64,000 bases of DNA, taken from contig OZ022576.1 of NCBI GenBank assembly GCA_963669155.1, positions 5,241,322 to 5,305,321 of the forward strand, read 5' to 3'. Origin of the DNA: Arbacia lixula (lineage: Eukaryota > Echinodermata > Echinoidea > Arbacioida > Arbaciidae). Below the pieces are notes generated by a model that was not told where the DNA came from, made no database searches, and worked only from the letters and a program-made list of their open reading frames with translations. The number at the start of each line of letters is the position of its first letter. Position 1 is the stretch's first letter. Below are positions 1 to 37,050 of this stretch, piece by piece. Made by a program: the position numbers and the translations under genes.

Positions 1-135
1 GCATTCCAGACTCTTCCAGGCAGTACATTGCGCAATGTTTATTTCACCAGTGAGGAATTTCACAAGCACACAGAGTGCAGCTCATTCAAGAGCTACATGT
101 ATGGCTATATGTATAACTTATACACATTTGTAACA
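1..135. repeat. Dispersed repeat, copy 1
   Basis: The first ~130 bases (from 'cattccagactcttcc' through a run ending in 'tttgtaac') recur with few differences at about 27036-27155. The shared block includes 'caatgtttatttcaccagtg' and 'gtgcagctcatt'. No coding potential. It is probably one end of a transposable element cut by the window edge. Confidence 0.75.
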
Positions 136-178
136 GTAGTACATGTATAAACTAGCTCTGGTATTATATACATAGGTG

Positions 179-340
179 TATATAATTTTATTATATATAT
201 AATTTTATTATGTGTATTTTTCTTCTCCAGCGTTTCATTTAATTTGTTTGTCTTCACCTAGTAATCAGCGCCATCGCAACCTCTATTCTTCTTTTAGGTG
301 TATATATATACATGTATACATATATATATATATATGGTTG
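179..340. repeat. AT-rich (TA)n microsatellite tract
   Basis: Short (TA)n and TATG runs at 179-205 and 300-335 in AT-rich DNA. The small open frame through this stretch has no protein-like composition. Confidence 0.6.
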
Positions 341-504
341 TGTCATTTAATGGGTAACTATACTTTCTGGAGCTTTGTGAATGAAATATATAATTCTATA
401 CAACATAAAACACAATTACATTATCTTGAAAGGAAGTGATAAGAAGGGTTAGTGTTGGTTACCGGGTAATTCCAATATTGTATGATTTAAACAAACAATT
501 ACAT

Positions 505-615
505 TGCCTTGTCGACGTGTTGTGAAGTTAAAGGGATAGTCCACCCTGCCATTACCGGTAAGTTGGTTTTGATCAAAACAGAAACATGAAAGAAACATAT
601 TAGTTTCTTGGACAA
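505..615. repeat. Dispersed repeat family, TTAAAGGGATAGT end
   Basis: A block beginning near 'ttaaagggatagtccaccct' and running through 'aacagaaacatgaaagaaac' recurs, reverse-complemented, at about 18030-18110 and 20401-20490 inside the transferrin gene. The shared end TTAAAGGG resembles the ends of the fold-back element at 2458-2829. Probably a non-autonomous DNA transposon fragment. From 620 to 1300 I see only unannotatable non-coding sequence. Confidence 0.55.
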
Positions 616-1303
616 GAACCACCATGCAGGACTTCTCAGAGGCACGCTTGTGGAGAACTTCCCGCTTGGCAGTGGTCCAGCCCTCCCCACTAAAGTTAAG
701 CAGTTCCTTGCTGGAATCCATGTATTCTTGTCCTGATACGGAAGACCCCCGTCTACGATGACAGCTTGCCATCATCATCATCAACGTTTAAAGTCCGTTT
801 TTTCCTCTTTGTGGGGTTAGACCATTCATTTCCTTGATGGCTCTCCTCCATACTGTCCTGTCATTTGATTCACCAGATACAGATAATGAATAAAATGCAA
901 GTCTTCCCTTGGTGAAGGTTTCTACTCTTCTCCCTTCACAAAGCTTTTCCCTCCAGCTAGAGCCACATGAGATACAATGGGATTTGGGGGTGTGGTCTAA
1001 CTTTTTGGGGTAGCATTTACATGTAGAATATGGGAGAAGCTAGGGGTGTGGCCTCTGCCTGGTGGCTTCACTGAGAGACAAAGAGAAAGTACTTGGAAGT
1101 GCTTGTATAGATGTGGGTCAAGTGTGGTTTGGGTGAGAGGATGTTTAGAAGACTTTAATGATGTGGTCTGAGCAGGAGAGACCAAACAGAGATTGGTATA
1201 AATCAAATAGAGGATGGCGGAAAGGTGAAGATTTAAAGGTAGATGAACAGGGACATTCATGTCAAGCAGCTCCCATCCCACTGTCTCTTATAATCTACAC
1301 GAT

Positions 1304-2160
1304 TTAAACATCATGTTCCAACATTATGATAATATAACATAAATTGTGTCAAATATTGTATGTAATATGAGAATGAAATGCACTATGTAATGCTGTAAGT
1401 TATAATGTAGATGATTTGCTTGTATTCCTTTTCTGTTCGATTATCACTTTGCTTAGTTCCATACATTTTGTAAATGTCATTTTTCACGAATATCATTTTC
1501 ATCAAGAAAATGGATGATTGTATTGTGCAGATTCTGAAATACATACTTGGAGAGCCTGTCTAGGTGCAATCATAATAGAAACACACAGCCTTGAAAATAT
1601 GGTATTGGAATATAATTTTTTACCATGATTACAATGTTTTTTAAATAATATTTCTTTCAAAAACTACATGTATAATTGTATGGTAGAGGGTTTTAGATAT
1701 GAGTAAGGAATAATTACTGGCTAGATACTATAATTAGTAGAACAAAGTGCACTTGATAAGTTACATATTATTTTAAACAGTGAATAGGGATTATAAAAAA
1801 TCCGCAAGACAAAATTGAAGAGTTTAACAATTATATGTATACTGATGGATGTAATTTTCATGTGAATATGTCATAAACTGTAATTGATATAACAAAGTGC
1901 ACTTGATAAAATACATAACATTATAAGAAGTGAATGTGGAGAATCTCTGGAAGACAAATTTATAGGGTTCAACAGTTGTATTGATGGGTGTAATTTTCAT
2001 GTGAATATGTCCATTTTATCATCTGTACGCAGTTTACCCGATATATTACAATAATGACGATATGAACCATGACAAGATTATGTTCGAACATTATGATAAT
2101 GTTACATGAATTGATTTAAATATTGTATGTAACATGAGAATGAAATACACTATGTTGCTA
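1304..2160. repeat. Local direct and tandem repeats
   Basis: About 75 bases starting 'catgttccaacattatgat' (1311-1386) recur at about 2081-2156. Between them lies a diverged tandem duplication with period 150: 'aacaaagtgcacttgataa' at 1741 and again at 1891, both units ending in 'catgtgaatatgtc'. No ORF. This looks like the internal structure of a decayed mobile element or a minisatellite. Confidence 0.65.
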
Positions 2161-2457
2161 TTGAATAAAACATTTTTCATACACAGAACATATTTCACTC
2201 AAATTGCTTTGATTTTCTTTGTCATATACATGTACTCTTTTGTTGTTTTGGGCTTGGGTATCATGTACTGCAACATAAGTATGTCAAGGCAGATTGGTGA
2301 ATGATGAAATTACAACAATCTGAAGTTGTGATTATGGTGATACATATATAGCCATTGTTTCCTCGGATATCCTGCATTTCTGTATCACAATATTCCTGTT
2401 ACGTTTTTTCCTCAGTTCCTCCAAGGTAGGAGGTGCCTAATTTGCATAAAAATTCAA

Positions 2458-2829
2458 TTAAAGGGAATATACTGTACTGGGAAGGCAAAAAAGCCGTCAA
2501 AAGATAATTGTTAGCAATCTTCTTGCTAATAGTCTTAAATTCATATATTGTCCATTTTAGAAGCTTACTGAAAGTCATTTGCCCTCAAATGATCTACATT
2601 TGGAGTAATGAGTGATTAAATCATAAATCCTCAAAATGTTCGGGCCGAACACTTTTAGGATTTAATAATTGATCATTAATAACTCCAAATGTGATCATTT
2701 GAGGGCAAATGACTATCAGTAAGCTTCTAAAATGGACAATATATGAATTTAAGACTATTGGCAAGAAGATTGCTAACAATTATCTTTTGAAGGCTTTTTT
2801 GCCTTCGCAGTACAGTGTATGCCCTTTAA
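2458..2829. mobile_element. Fold-back (palindromic) MITE with TTAA borders
   Basis: Two arms of about 182 bases are near-perfect reverse complements, meeting at 'ttcgggccgaa' near 2640-2650. The outer ends read AGGGAATATACTGTACTG and CAGTACAGTGTATGCCCT and are flanked by TTAA on both sides. TTAA target duplication is the signature of piggyBac-type and Kolobok-type transposons, so the element is plausibly a non-autonomous member of one of these. The boundary is ambiguous because TTAA continues the inverted repeat. It has no coding capacity. Confidence 0.75.
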
Positions 2830-2989
2830 GTGTAGATAAATTTTGAGAGAAAGTTAGGAGGAAAGTTAAAATGGAATTTATAATACCATTTAGGAGAAAA
2901 AAATAGACTTCCAAAAAGACAAGATTAAACAAAAGATAAATATCTCTTAAGCTAACATTCCTGTATACCACCTGAAATCTAGTGGTCAT

Positions 2990-4405
2990 TATAATTCTTC
3001 TTAAAATCAGTTTCCAGTTCTATTATTGGGAGGGAAGTTCTAATACAGCATTTTCTACGTTTTTAAAAAAATATAAACTGATTTTTTGACCTGCAAAGGG
3101 CTACCTCGTTTAAATGCCAAATACTGATCAGATCAGATTTTTCTCTAAAAAGGCCTTCGTTGAGAATTAGTTCAAAATTAGGGTTAGGTTTAGGGTCGGA
3201 ATTAGGGTTATGATAACCCTACCTTGTAAGAGTGAGTTGAGTCAAAGCCAGCATCCCACAAAATACTTTAATAATTTTCTCAAATCTGACCAATCTGTGG
3301 CTCTTAATTTCCTGAATTTATGCAATTCATGGGCAATATTCTGAAAATCCATAAGAAGTAAAAAAAAAAAAAAAAAAATCTGTTAGATAAAATGCCTTCC
3401 ATATATTTTAATAAAGGTATTTAAAAAGAGTAAAATGATGAACGACAGCTGTGCATCCTTTTTAAAATCTTAACCAATGACCAATATGCTGTTTCAACTC
3501 TCCTTGTGAATCATGAAAGCTTACAGACTACATATAATAATGAAAACTTATTTGCATATTCTTATCTGAAGCTCATTTCTCAAGTGAGTGAATTTTACTT
3601 GAACAAAATTCTTATATTGTAACTGAACATATACGAATATCAAAGGTTACCCCCCCCCCCCCCCCATCCAAGATTGTGATCAGTATGCCAGCCTTCAACT
3701 CTTTGTGCAGCATTCATGAATTTTGGCACAATAAACTCAAATCCCATGGTCAGACACACGAAGTTTTCATTGTACCGAATGTTGGACAAGACATTTACAC
3801 ACGCTGATGCAAACTTTCCACAATCACTCCACCATCCGCTTCGCTTTACCAGTATTACGATTAGGGTTCATTGCATCAAACAAACTTCACAGCAGCACAA
3901 ACCGCATCCAATACAGCAACATTGGCATTGACAACAAGAAAGAAATGTGTTTACACACAGTGTATGTTCATGGCAGAAGAGAGTTTTATTCATAAGCATT
4001 GCTTACTGAAAATGAAAGGAAAGAAAACTAAAGAAACTATTGATCTCACTACAATTCCCATTCTATAATACTAACGTTGGCAAAGTGCCAGATTAGCAGG
4101 CGAGTCTTTTCTCTGTGATAAGTACTAGAAGTAAATCTCTAGCTCGGTTCTCATGGTACACTCATTGTTTAGAAACTTGGTTTTAAAATGCATAGCATTC
4201 TCACTTTCTGCTAAAACATGAAGGTGAAAACAAGCAATTCAAAATTCAAAATCATCTTGGCCTAGTTTTTAAACTAATCATTAAGTGTTACTAAGTGTTA
4301 CTAAACAAGCAACATGATTATTTCATCACTAGTTTCCTTGGTAACATGACACTAACCACAGTTCGGGATTTCTCTCCCTCTCAAACATAACAAAATATCT
4401 TACTT
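2990..4405. other. Non-coding interval with decayed repeats
   Basis: The block at about 3000-3110, containing 'attattgggagggaagttct' and 'tttttgacctgcaaa', recurs at 28612-28700 and, in part, near 27480-27560. A poly-A run lies at 3361-3379 and a poly-C run at 3651-3665. The overlapping small open frames at 3716-4068 have no recognisable domain and are not supported as genes. Confidence 0.5.
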
Positions 4406-4407
4406 CT

Positions 4408-4566
4408 GGGTCCTGTTGCATAATACTTACAATTAATGGTAACTCAGCCATCAATAGTAACTACCATGGTAACATTGCTGGACAGCCAGTCAAATTGAAG
4501 GTTTCCTTAGAAGTTGCCCTTGATAGCAAAGTTACAATCAATGGTAAGTTTTATGCAACAGGGCCC
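4408..4566. mobile_element. MITE with GGGYCCTGTTGCATAA inverted ends
   Basis: A 159-bp unit bounded by GGGTCCTGTTGCATAA and TTATGCAACAGGGCCC. The inverted similarity continues about 35 bases inwards ('cttacaattaatggtaac' against 'gttacaatcaatggtaag'). Such GGGCCnGTT ends are common in Harbinger-like non-autonomous elements; that class is inferred. Related GGGCCC starts occur near 49225 and 49498. Confidence 0.65.
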
Positions 4567-4569
4567 TGG

Positions 4570-5785
4570 TAGTTAAAATGGGTTTGGGAACATTTATGTC
4601 ATGGTTCTGAGATATGACTTTCTATATCTATATCTACCTTACAATTTAACCATGCAAAACATTAATGTTTATCTGGAAAACTTGACACCTCTTTGAGAGG
4701 AATGAAATAACATGTGGGATGATCTTATACATGTGAAGCTTCAAAGAAGAATACATGTACCAATACTTTCAGATTGGACATTTATATCAAAGGACACAAT
4801 GAAAGAGGCACTTCAGAGATTACAGGTAAGTATTGGAAGGCAAAGTACAAATACAGGGTAGAAAATATTTCTTGTTCTAACGGCAAGCTTTTGATTGGTG
4901 GATAGCCAGCCACCGCATCCAATCATCAGCCTTTGTCTGTGGTACAAAAAATTGACAGTTTACAACATTATTTTACATAACTTTTACCCTGTTAACATTA
5001 AAACAAGTAAATGTCTCATACTTTTTCTTTTTGGCAAAAATATATATATTTTTATAAAATCAAGTCACAGTTAGTGAATTGCCTGCCACTGCATTTAGCT
5101 AGTAACTTTATTTTTTACCTTTATAAAAAAAAGTATGTTTAAGAACATATTTTCTCAACATTTGTAGCACTTAATGGCAAGTAAACAGTTGCTATTTTGA
5201 GTAAGATTACTTTGATAAACTTGCACATATCTTGCAAACCACTGCATGTGTTTTGAACTATTGAACATGTTTCATATTATTCTAAGTGCTTGGAATGAAC
5301 AAAATCAGTCTAAATAATACGATTGGTATGAGCACTTCTGATAAATGGAGACTTTCCCCCACAAATTTGGGAACTTCAAATTCGCCTCTTCAGTCGGGTA
5401 AGACTTAAACACAAGTCTGTTTTACAGCCAGTGTTTTTGCATATTTTACCACAAGTGAAGAACTTGCATGTTTGTTTCAAAGGGTTATTATCTACCATTG
5501 CTTCTTTTCAGAGTGAAATTGACTAAAGTGAAATCACTCGAAATGGGTTTAAAGTATTCCTCTTCAGGATTTTTAAATCCGATATACCACATATAATACA
5601 TAAATCAATAACATTAGAAACAAGAGTTTAGAGTGCGTGGACGAGTATTTCATATACTGCAATATCCACACACTTTTTGTCTTTGGTTACAACAAAACTT
5701 TGACATGGGTGAAGGGATCCTCAGTCTAGCAGCTCTATGAGCATGTTTGTTTTTTGGTATAACAAAACATTTGGTGCTTATTACA
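4570..5785. other. Non-coding, nothing recognised
   Basis: AT-rich sequence without an ORF of protein-like composition, an RNA gene or a clear repeat border. Confidence 0.5.
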
Positions 5786-5790
5786 CAATA

Positions 5791-5946
5791 TTAGTGCCAT
5801 TCTCATTGGGCTTAAAAAATCACAAAGTTAGGGTGAAAGTTACCTAGCAACCGTACCAAAAGCCGAATGGTCCTATTGTCCCTGTCCCCTGACTTCGCAA
5901 TTTTTCTAACTTCGCGATTTTTTAAGCCCAATGAGAATGGCACTAA
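5791..5946. mobile_element. MITE, TTAGTGCCATTCTCATTGGG ends
   Basis: A 156-bp unit with terminal inverted repeats of about 38 bases. It starts TTAGTGCCATTCTCATTGGG and ends in the reverse complement of that, with GCTTAAAAAATC present in both arms. The middle is unrelated sequence. Superfamily not assigned. Confidence 0.75.
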
Positions 5947-6639
5947 TGTTGCAGGTCCAACAGAGCCCCAAAACTTCCCAAATATTTAAAAAATGGCCCT
6001 TGATGGGTGAAAATAAGTACTGGCTAAATCATACCCATCAAGACGCTCAAGTTGAAGGAGTACTTCTTATTTGTTTAACTCTTAGCCTGCCCCAATGAAT
6101 AGAGCCCAGTGCCACGCTGCTAATCCCCATTGTGCCCGCCCCAAATCCGCCCTGTGCCAAGTTTATTTTGAGGCCTCGTTAGTTGTGCTTTATTTTCTGT
6201 GTTGGCATTTTCGAACCACTATATTTTGAAACTTATACACTTTTACAGAAAAATGTGTACACAAAAGTTGTAGAAAATCTTATCAGCTTCATTATAATAT
6301 TACTTTCGTACAGAGATCTTACTTTCTTATTTTGTTATAAACATTAAGTTGTACTTTTCAAGTCATTTCTGTGGTATATTTGGTTTAACTGCATACATGC
6401 TTCTTTATTTTCAGATCATATTCATAATGTTGTATGTTTATATGGTAACTTCCATTTGGCATTTTGTGGGAAATATCCCCCTTGGACCCCACAAATAGGC
6501 TATGCCTTGACTAGAAACGATCGGGTACACAATGTACATCCTGTCTTTTATTCCCTTATTTGCATGAGGGAGTGATAAGATACATCCTGTATATCAAATA
6601 CAAAACACTAAATTACTCAAGAAAATTCAATCTGAAAGG

Positions 6640-6890
6640 TGTAAACAAACATGCGTAGTCCAAAGCCGATTAGCTGGTGCGTGCGATGCGATGAACAATA
6701 GCGTGTGCGAAGCATTCAGTACAAGTGCAATGAGCATGAACAATGACTGCTATGATGAATGCGAGCAAGGGCGCTTCTGGCACTCGAACGGTAGCGCCCT
6801 TGCTTGAACAAAGCAATCAAGCGCTAGCGCGCTAGCGTGTATGAAGCACCGTAACAATAGCGTGTTTGCAGCGCGATGGCACTTTAAGAG
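6640..6890. other. GC-rich island with hairpin, probable transposon piece
   Basis: About 250 bases rich in GCG/CGC within otherwise AT-rich DNA. An 11-bp stem (GCAAGGGCGCT and AGCGCCCTTGC, about 6765-6804) and the palindromic AGCGCTAGCGCGCTAGCGT near 6820-6838 are visible. No ORF. I infer a GC-rich mobile-element remnant rather than a CpG-island promoter, since no exon follows it. Confidence 0.4.
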
Positions 6891-8190
6891 TTAAGTATTT
6901 CTACCACAGTAAAACACCTTTTTTTTAAAATTAATGTTGATTGGCTACAAGTCTGATATCCAGAAAAATCAATTGCACATACCGGTAATGATTTTGGGTA
7001 TCCTCATACAGGTCTTGTGCCTATATTATATTTTAGCCCACTTTTATGCTCCAGGGTAAAATTTGGCCTTGAAAAACAACTATTACAAGTTTGACAATCA
7101 CGTTTGGATAACTGCATGGTTCATCCACAAAGTGTGTCACTACTTCAAGAAATGTCTCAATAAAAATGTGCATTATTTACTCGACATTGTCATTTGACAA
7201 GTTCTATATGGCACCCTTATTGAACCAAAATGGAAATATGTTTGATATGACATATTTGACATAGAAGCAAAAAAAACACAATATGTTAATTTTACCATGA
7301 CTTTCCCTATAGTTAATACTGATAGAGAACAAGTTGATCTGATGGCTATAGAATTTCATTAGCATTGCTCATCTGTAAGCTGCAAAGGTGAAATTAATAT
7401 TTGAAAGCATTTCCTGTATTGAAGTATCATTATGATAGTCAATTCATGCCACTATTTGTTCCTTTATAAAGGAAATATATTTGTACAACTGCAGATACAA
7501 GTTTTTGCAACAACAAAGCATACAATTCTGAGTACTGTAGTTATCTGAGTACATCATAAATACAATCGACTTTAAGGCAGACGATAATAATTAGGTCACC
7601 ATGATACAGCAATGCATGAAATATACTGCGTACATTGTTAGTAAGTAATACATGCTATGTGCACTTTCATCAGACTGTTGTGAGAACTCCAAAAATTACA
7701 AGAATAAGACAAATTCACTGCATTTATATGCTTTTAACAAAATATAGCAAAAGAAGAGGGCTTTCATTGCCTTAGAAAGCCCTATACCTAGTCAGTTCCA
7801 GGAACAGAAAGAAACTTATCCTACAAAGCAAATAATTGGACACATCTGCAATCACATCTAAACATAACATTTGTTTCAAATTTATCGCTGTGATTGGAAA
7901 CTTAAGCTGAATTTGAACTAAATAAAGCAAAACAAAACGACAAAGATGTCAGGAGAGACATAAGGAGAAGGAGATTAAGTGCAACTAAATTAAAGACAGA
8001 GACAGAAAAGAAAGGCCATGGTTGGCTGTGACTAGCTCAGGTTAAGGCCCAGTGTTTTGTTCGATCTTTCAAGCGGCAGACAGAATAGAATGCAACTCCT
8101 TTATACTCCGGTGGTTCCAATTCCGATGTTTGTAAAAGGCAAACCTACATATACCAGCATGGACATGGTCAAGCAGATGACATTAGCACT
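6891..8190. other. Non-coding, nothing recognised
   Basis: AT-rich, no protein-like ORF. The last few hundred bases may be the 3' non-coding tail of the minus-strand retrotransposon ending at 8195, but no poly-A or tail repeat defines its end. Confidence 0.4.
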
Positions 8191-8194
8191 ACTA

Positions 8195-9262
8195 CTAAGC
8201 GGACGCATCCGAGATTGAGTTCACAATGCAACGCCATGAGTCTTTATCATTCATCAATGTCTGCAAGTCCCCAGTTTCACACTGGATGTCCCTTGCAATA
8301 CAATCCATGTAGTTCAGAGGTCTCCTTCCTCTGTTAGGGCATGGGAGTCTCATGCAAATAACATCTGATATTACTTGGTCTTTAGCCCTAAAGCAGTGAC
8401 CAGCGAATCTCATTCAACACTGAGCAACAATGGTAGAGATAGGTGGTATATTTCCATAGATTTCTAGTTTTGTTTTGTGTTCCCTCCAGCTAATATTTTG
8501 TACCCTCATGAGTAACCGAGTATATGTCCCATCGAGGCGGTCCTGTAGTGCCTTCTTCATGGTCCATGTCTCTGAATCATAAAGAAGGATGCTCTCGATG
8601 CAGGCCCTAAAAAATTTCACTTTTGTAGACCTTGATATTTGAGATTGCCAAATGTGGTGTAATTTATTGCATGCATTCCATGCTTGACCTTTGCGTGACA
8701 TGAAGTCTTTCTTTGAATCTATGACGAACGATCCTAGATATTTGAAATCGTTTACTTCCTTGATTTGTAAGCCTCTTCTGGAGGTGATTGGAGGATGATC
8801 AGCCTCTTCGTTTAGTGTCATGTATTCGGTTTTCTTTGGGTTAAGAAACAGACCAACCTTTGCTGAAGCATTCTCTACAGATGAAAGCAAATCTTGCGCA
8901 TTACGAATATGTTTTGCTAATAAGGCAATGTCATCTGCGTAGTCAAGATCTACCAAATACTTGTCTTTGTCGCGGCTTGTTCTATCTGGTTTAACATCTA
9001 GACCCTTTTCTTTCATGTTCTCTACAGACTGAAGTAGAATATAATCCACAGCTATGACAAAGAGATAGGGTGCAAGCGTATCTCCTTGCAGTATCCCTGA
9101 TGTTGTCTTAAATTCCTTTGTTGGGCCGTCCATGCTTTGTACAAAGCTTGTTGAGTGGTTATACATAATGGAAATAGCTTTTATTATCTGAGAAGGTATG
9201 CCATAGTTATCAAGGATTTGAAACATGACCTTTCTATTGACACTGTCAAAAGCCTTTAGACA
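8195..9262 (-). mobile_element. Non-LTR retrotransposon, 3' half of reverse transcriptase ORF
   Basis: The minus strand encodes the C-terminal half of a LINE reverse transcriptase. In order there are a KAFDSVNRK segment (about 9230-9262), then SGILQGDTLAPYLFVIAVDY, the catalytic YADD box (DLDYADDIALLA), a leucine-rich segment with NPKKTEYM, the thumb-region FKYLGSF, and the C-terminal motif MRFAGHCFRAKD. One in-frame stop at 8414-8416 splits the last ~70 residues from the rest. The ORF is 5'-truncated: the endonuclease domain and N-terminal polymerase motifs are missing upstream of about 9262. Such elements integrate by target-primed reverse transcription; this copy is dead. Clade was not determined. 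It lies downstream of the transferrin gene on the same strand. Confidence 0.9.
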
Positions 9263-9264
9263 TT

Positions 9265-10266
9265 AGCAAACCAAACTTTTTATCTCTAATAATTGTGATG
9301 AAAAAAGGAATAGATGAGCTACCACTAACCACTTGGTACTTTAAGCCATAATGCTTCTTTATTTTTCATGCCGATGCAGTTGTGAAGAGCCTTTACCCGA
9401 TACTGATATCTTGCACTGCCAACTGAACCTTAATGGTGTCACGGACACACCTAACCTTACAGCAAAAAATGAAATGGCGGTTTGAGGCGCGAGACCCCAA
9501 CCGTACTCAGGTCATTTTCTCATTTCCTGTTGCCCGGAAACAGGTCTGGATCAGGTCTGGTGAAAGTGACATAGACTCATGTCGACGATCAACAAGGATT
9601 CAAAAGAAGCTCGGGCCTATATAGGTGATGCTTCTTACGTCGACTGCTAAATAGGTTGACTAGGGGCTCACCGGGAGCGAGATTCATTGGTCTCTGTCTG
9701 CTGTGACGCTTCGGCTCTAACCCACTTTGAGTGATTACCATACAGCAATACAAAGACTGTAATTACCATGGCAACAGCCAATGAGTTCCTTGTATTGTAG
9801 CTGTTGTCATGTTAGTTACAATTCTAGTGTTATATGCAAAATTACCACCTGTACGCATCTAAGTGTACTTTGATGCTTTATCTAGGAATTTTACCTAGTG
9901 TATATATATGTGCTAGTAAAGTCTAAAAATGTGTTGAGTCACTCCAGTGAAATTACAAGTGTAATGAATAGCAAGTTTGCCTACAGTATCAAATAAAGTG
10001 GAGCAAAAAGAAATTGGTAGATTTGAATTATATACATCAATATTAAATATCGTAATGCAAAATTTCTTGAATTCCTGCATGAATTCCGATATACTACGAT
10101 ACAATCATTTAGCGATGATAGCTAGCGGGTATATCACTCTGTATACAACTAGGAGTCAGTGCTATACGTCACATAGATACGAATCTACTGCAATATGAGT
10201 GGAGACTGTGTAAGCGTCACACATAACAGAGAATAAAATCATCTTCGCTCCCGGCTGTCAACTCCT
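9265..10266. other. Transferrin 3' flank / probable 3' UTR
   Basis: Non-coding sequence following the transferrin stop codon. A minus-strand AATAAA lies near 9357, but it is about 900 bases from the stop and no cleavage site can be confirmed. Confidence 0.35.
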
Positions 10267-36126
<25,860 letters not shown>

Positions 36127-36625
36127 CTAGGGGAAGATGGAAATATTTATTCTAAATTAATATGAAAATACATTAGAGTCTAAGATTAAAGCAGGGATAT
36201 AATACCTAACATTATAACCCCCCCCCAAAAAAAAAAAAAAAATAGTATTGTTTACAGTAGCTTCATAAACAAAGCAAAAAAGACTGGGTAGTAAGTTTGA
36301 GTGAAACATCTGATAAGACAAGAGCACAGTATATAACTTTATAAGGAGTTGTGAAACTTTAATCTAAATTAAATCTAGAGCCTAGCCCTAGATGCACATA
36401 CATCTACCTCAAAACTAATTGTAACTAACTGGTCTGATTTTGCCAACATGACCTGCCTCTGCCTCTCCAAAGTTCTTAAGTTTCAGGGGAAAATATTATA
36501 GCCCCAGGATGGCTCCCGCGGGCTGGTCGCAGTAAGGGAAAATAGAGCCAACCTTGTGTTTAATTCAATTGATCTGTTGATAGTAAAGAACATAGAAAGA
36601 ATATCATTATTACTAAATATGTTAC

Positions 36626-37050
36626 TCATTGCGGATAAATGGCTACTGATAATCGTTTGTCTCGCAATGTAAGGTAAACGGAATCGAAAAGATCATGATG
36701 TTTCGTGCGCCGCTGCAACACTTCGTCAGGTGTGATACAAAATTGTGGAAGTAGGGGTTTAAATACCCTATGGTCAGTGCAGTGCACTAACTGAAATCTG
36801 CTCAAAAATGGTCCAATACTAATAGCCGGCGTATCCGGGTATTTGACCAACAATAGACCGTTGATGCGCCTCGCATCGAGCGGCGGTAACAAGTTACCGA
36901 CAAAGGACAAAAGGGACAAAGCCACAGGCCGGTAATTACGGGCGACCAACAAGTCCAAGAGTCGCTAATAGTTGCACATTGTTGGGCGGTAACAAAGGCT
37001 GGCTGTAGACTAACAACGGGCTACTAAGGCGTATCGAAAGGAGGTCGAGT
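36626..37050. other. Possible Penelope-like or other retroelement terminal fragment
   Basis: On the minus strand, 'ctgacgaagtgttgcagcgg' is followed by 'cgcacgaaacatcatgat'. This CTGACGA..GAAAC arrangement is typical of ends of Penelope-like and related retroelements and resembles a hammerhead core. The stem between the two boxes pairs for only about four bases, so a working ribozyme is doubtful. Short, non-domain-like open frames continue to about 37650. Confidence 0.3.
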
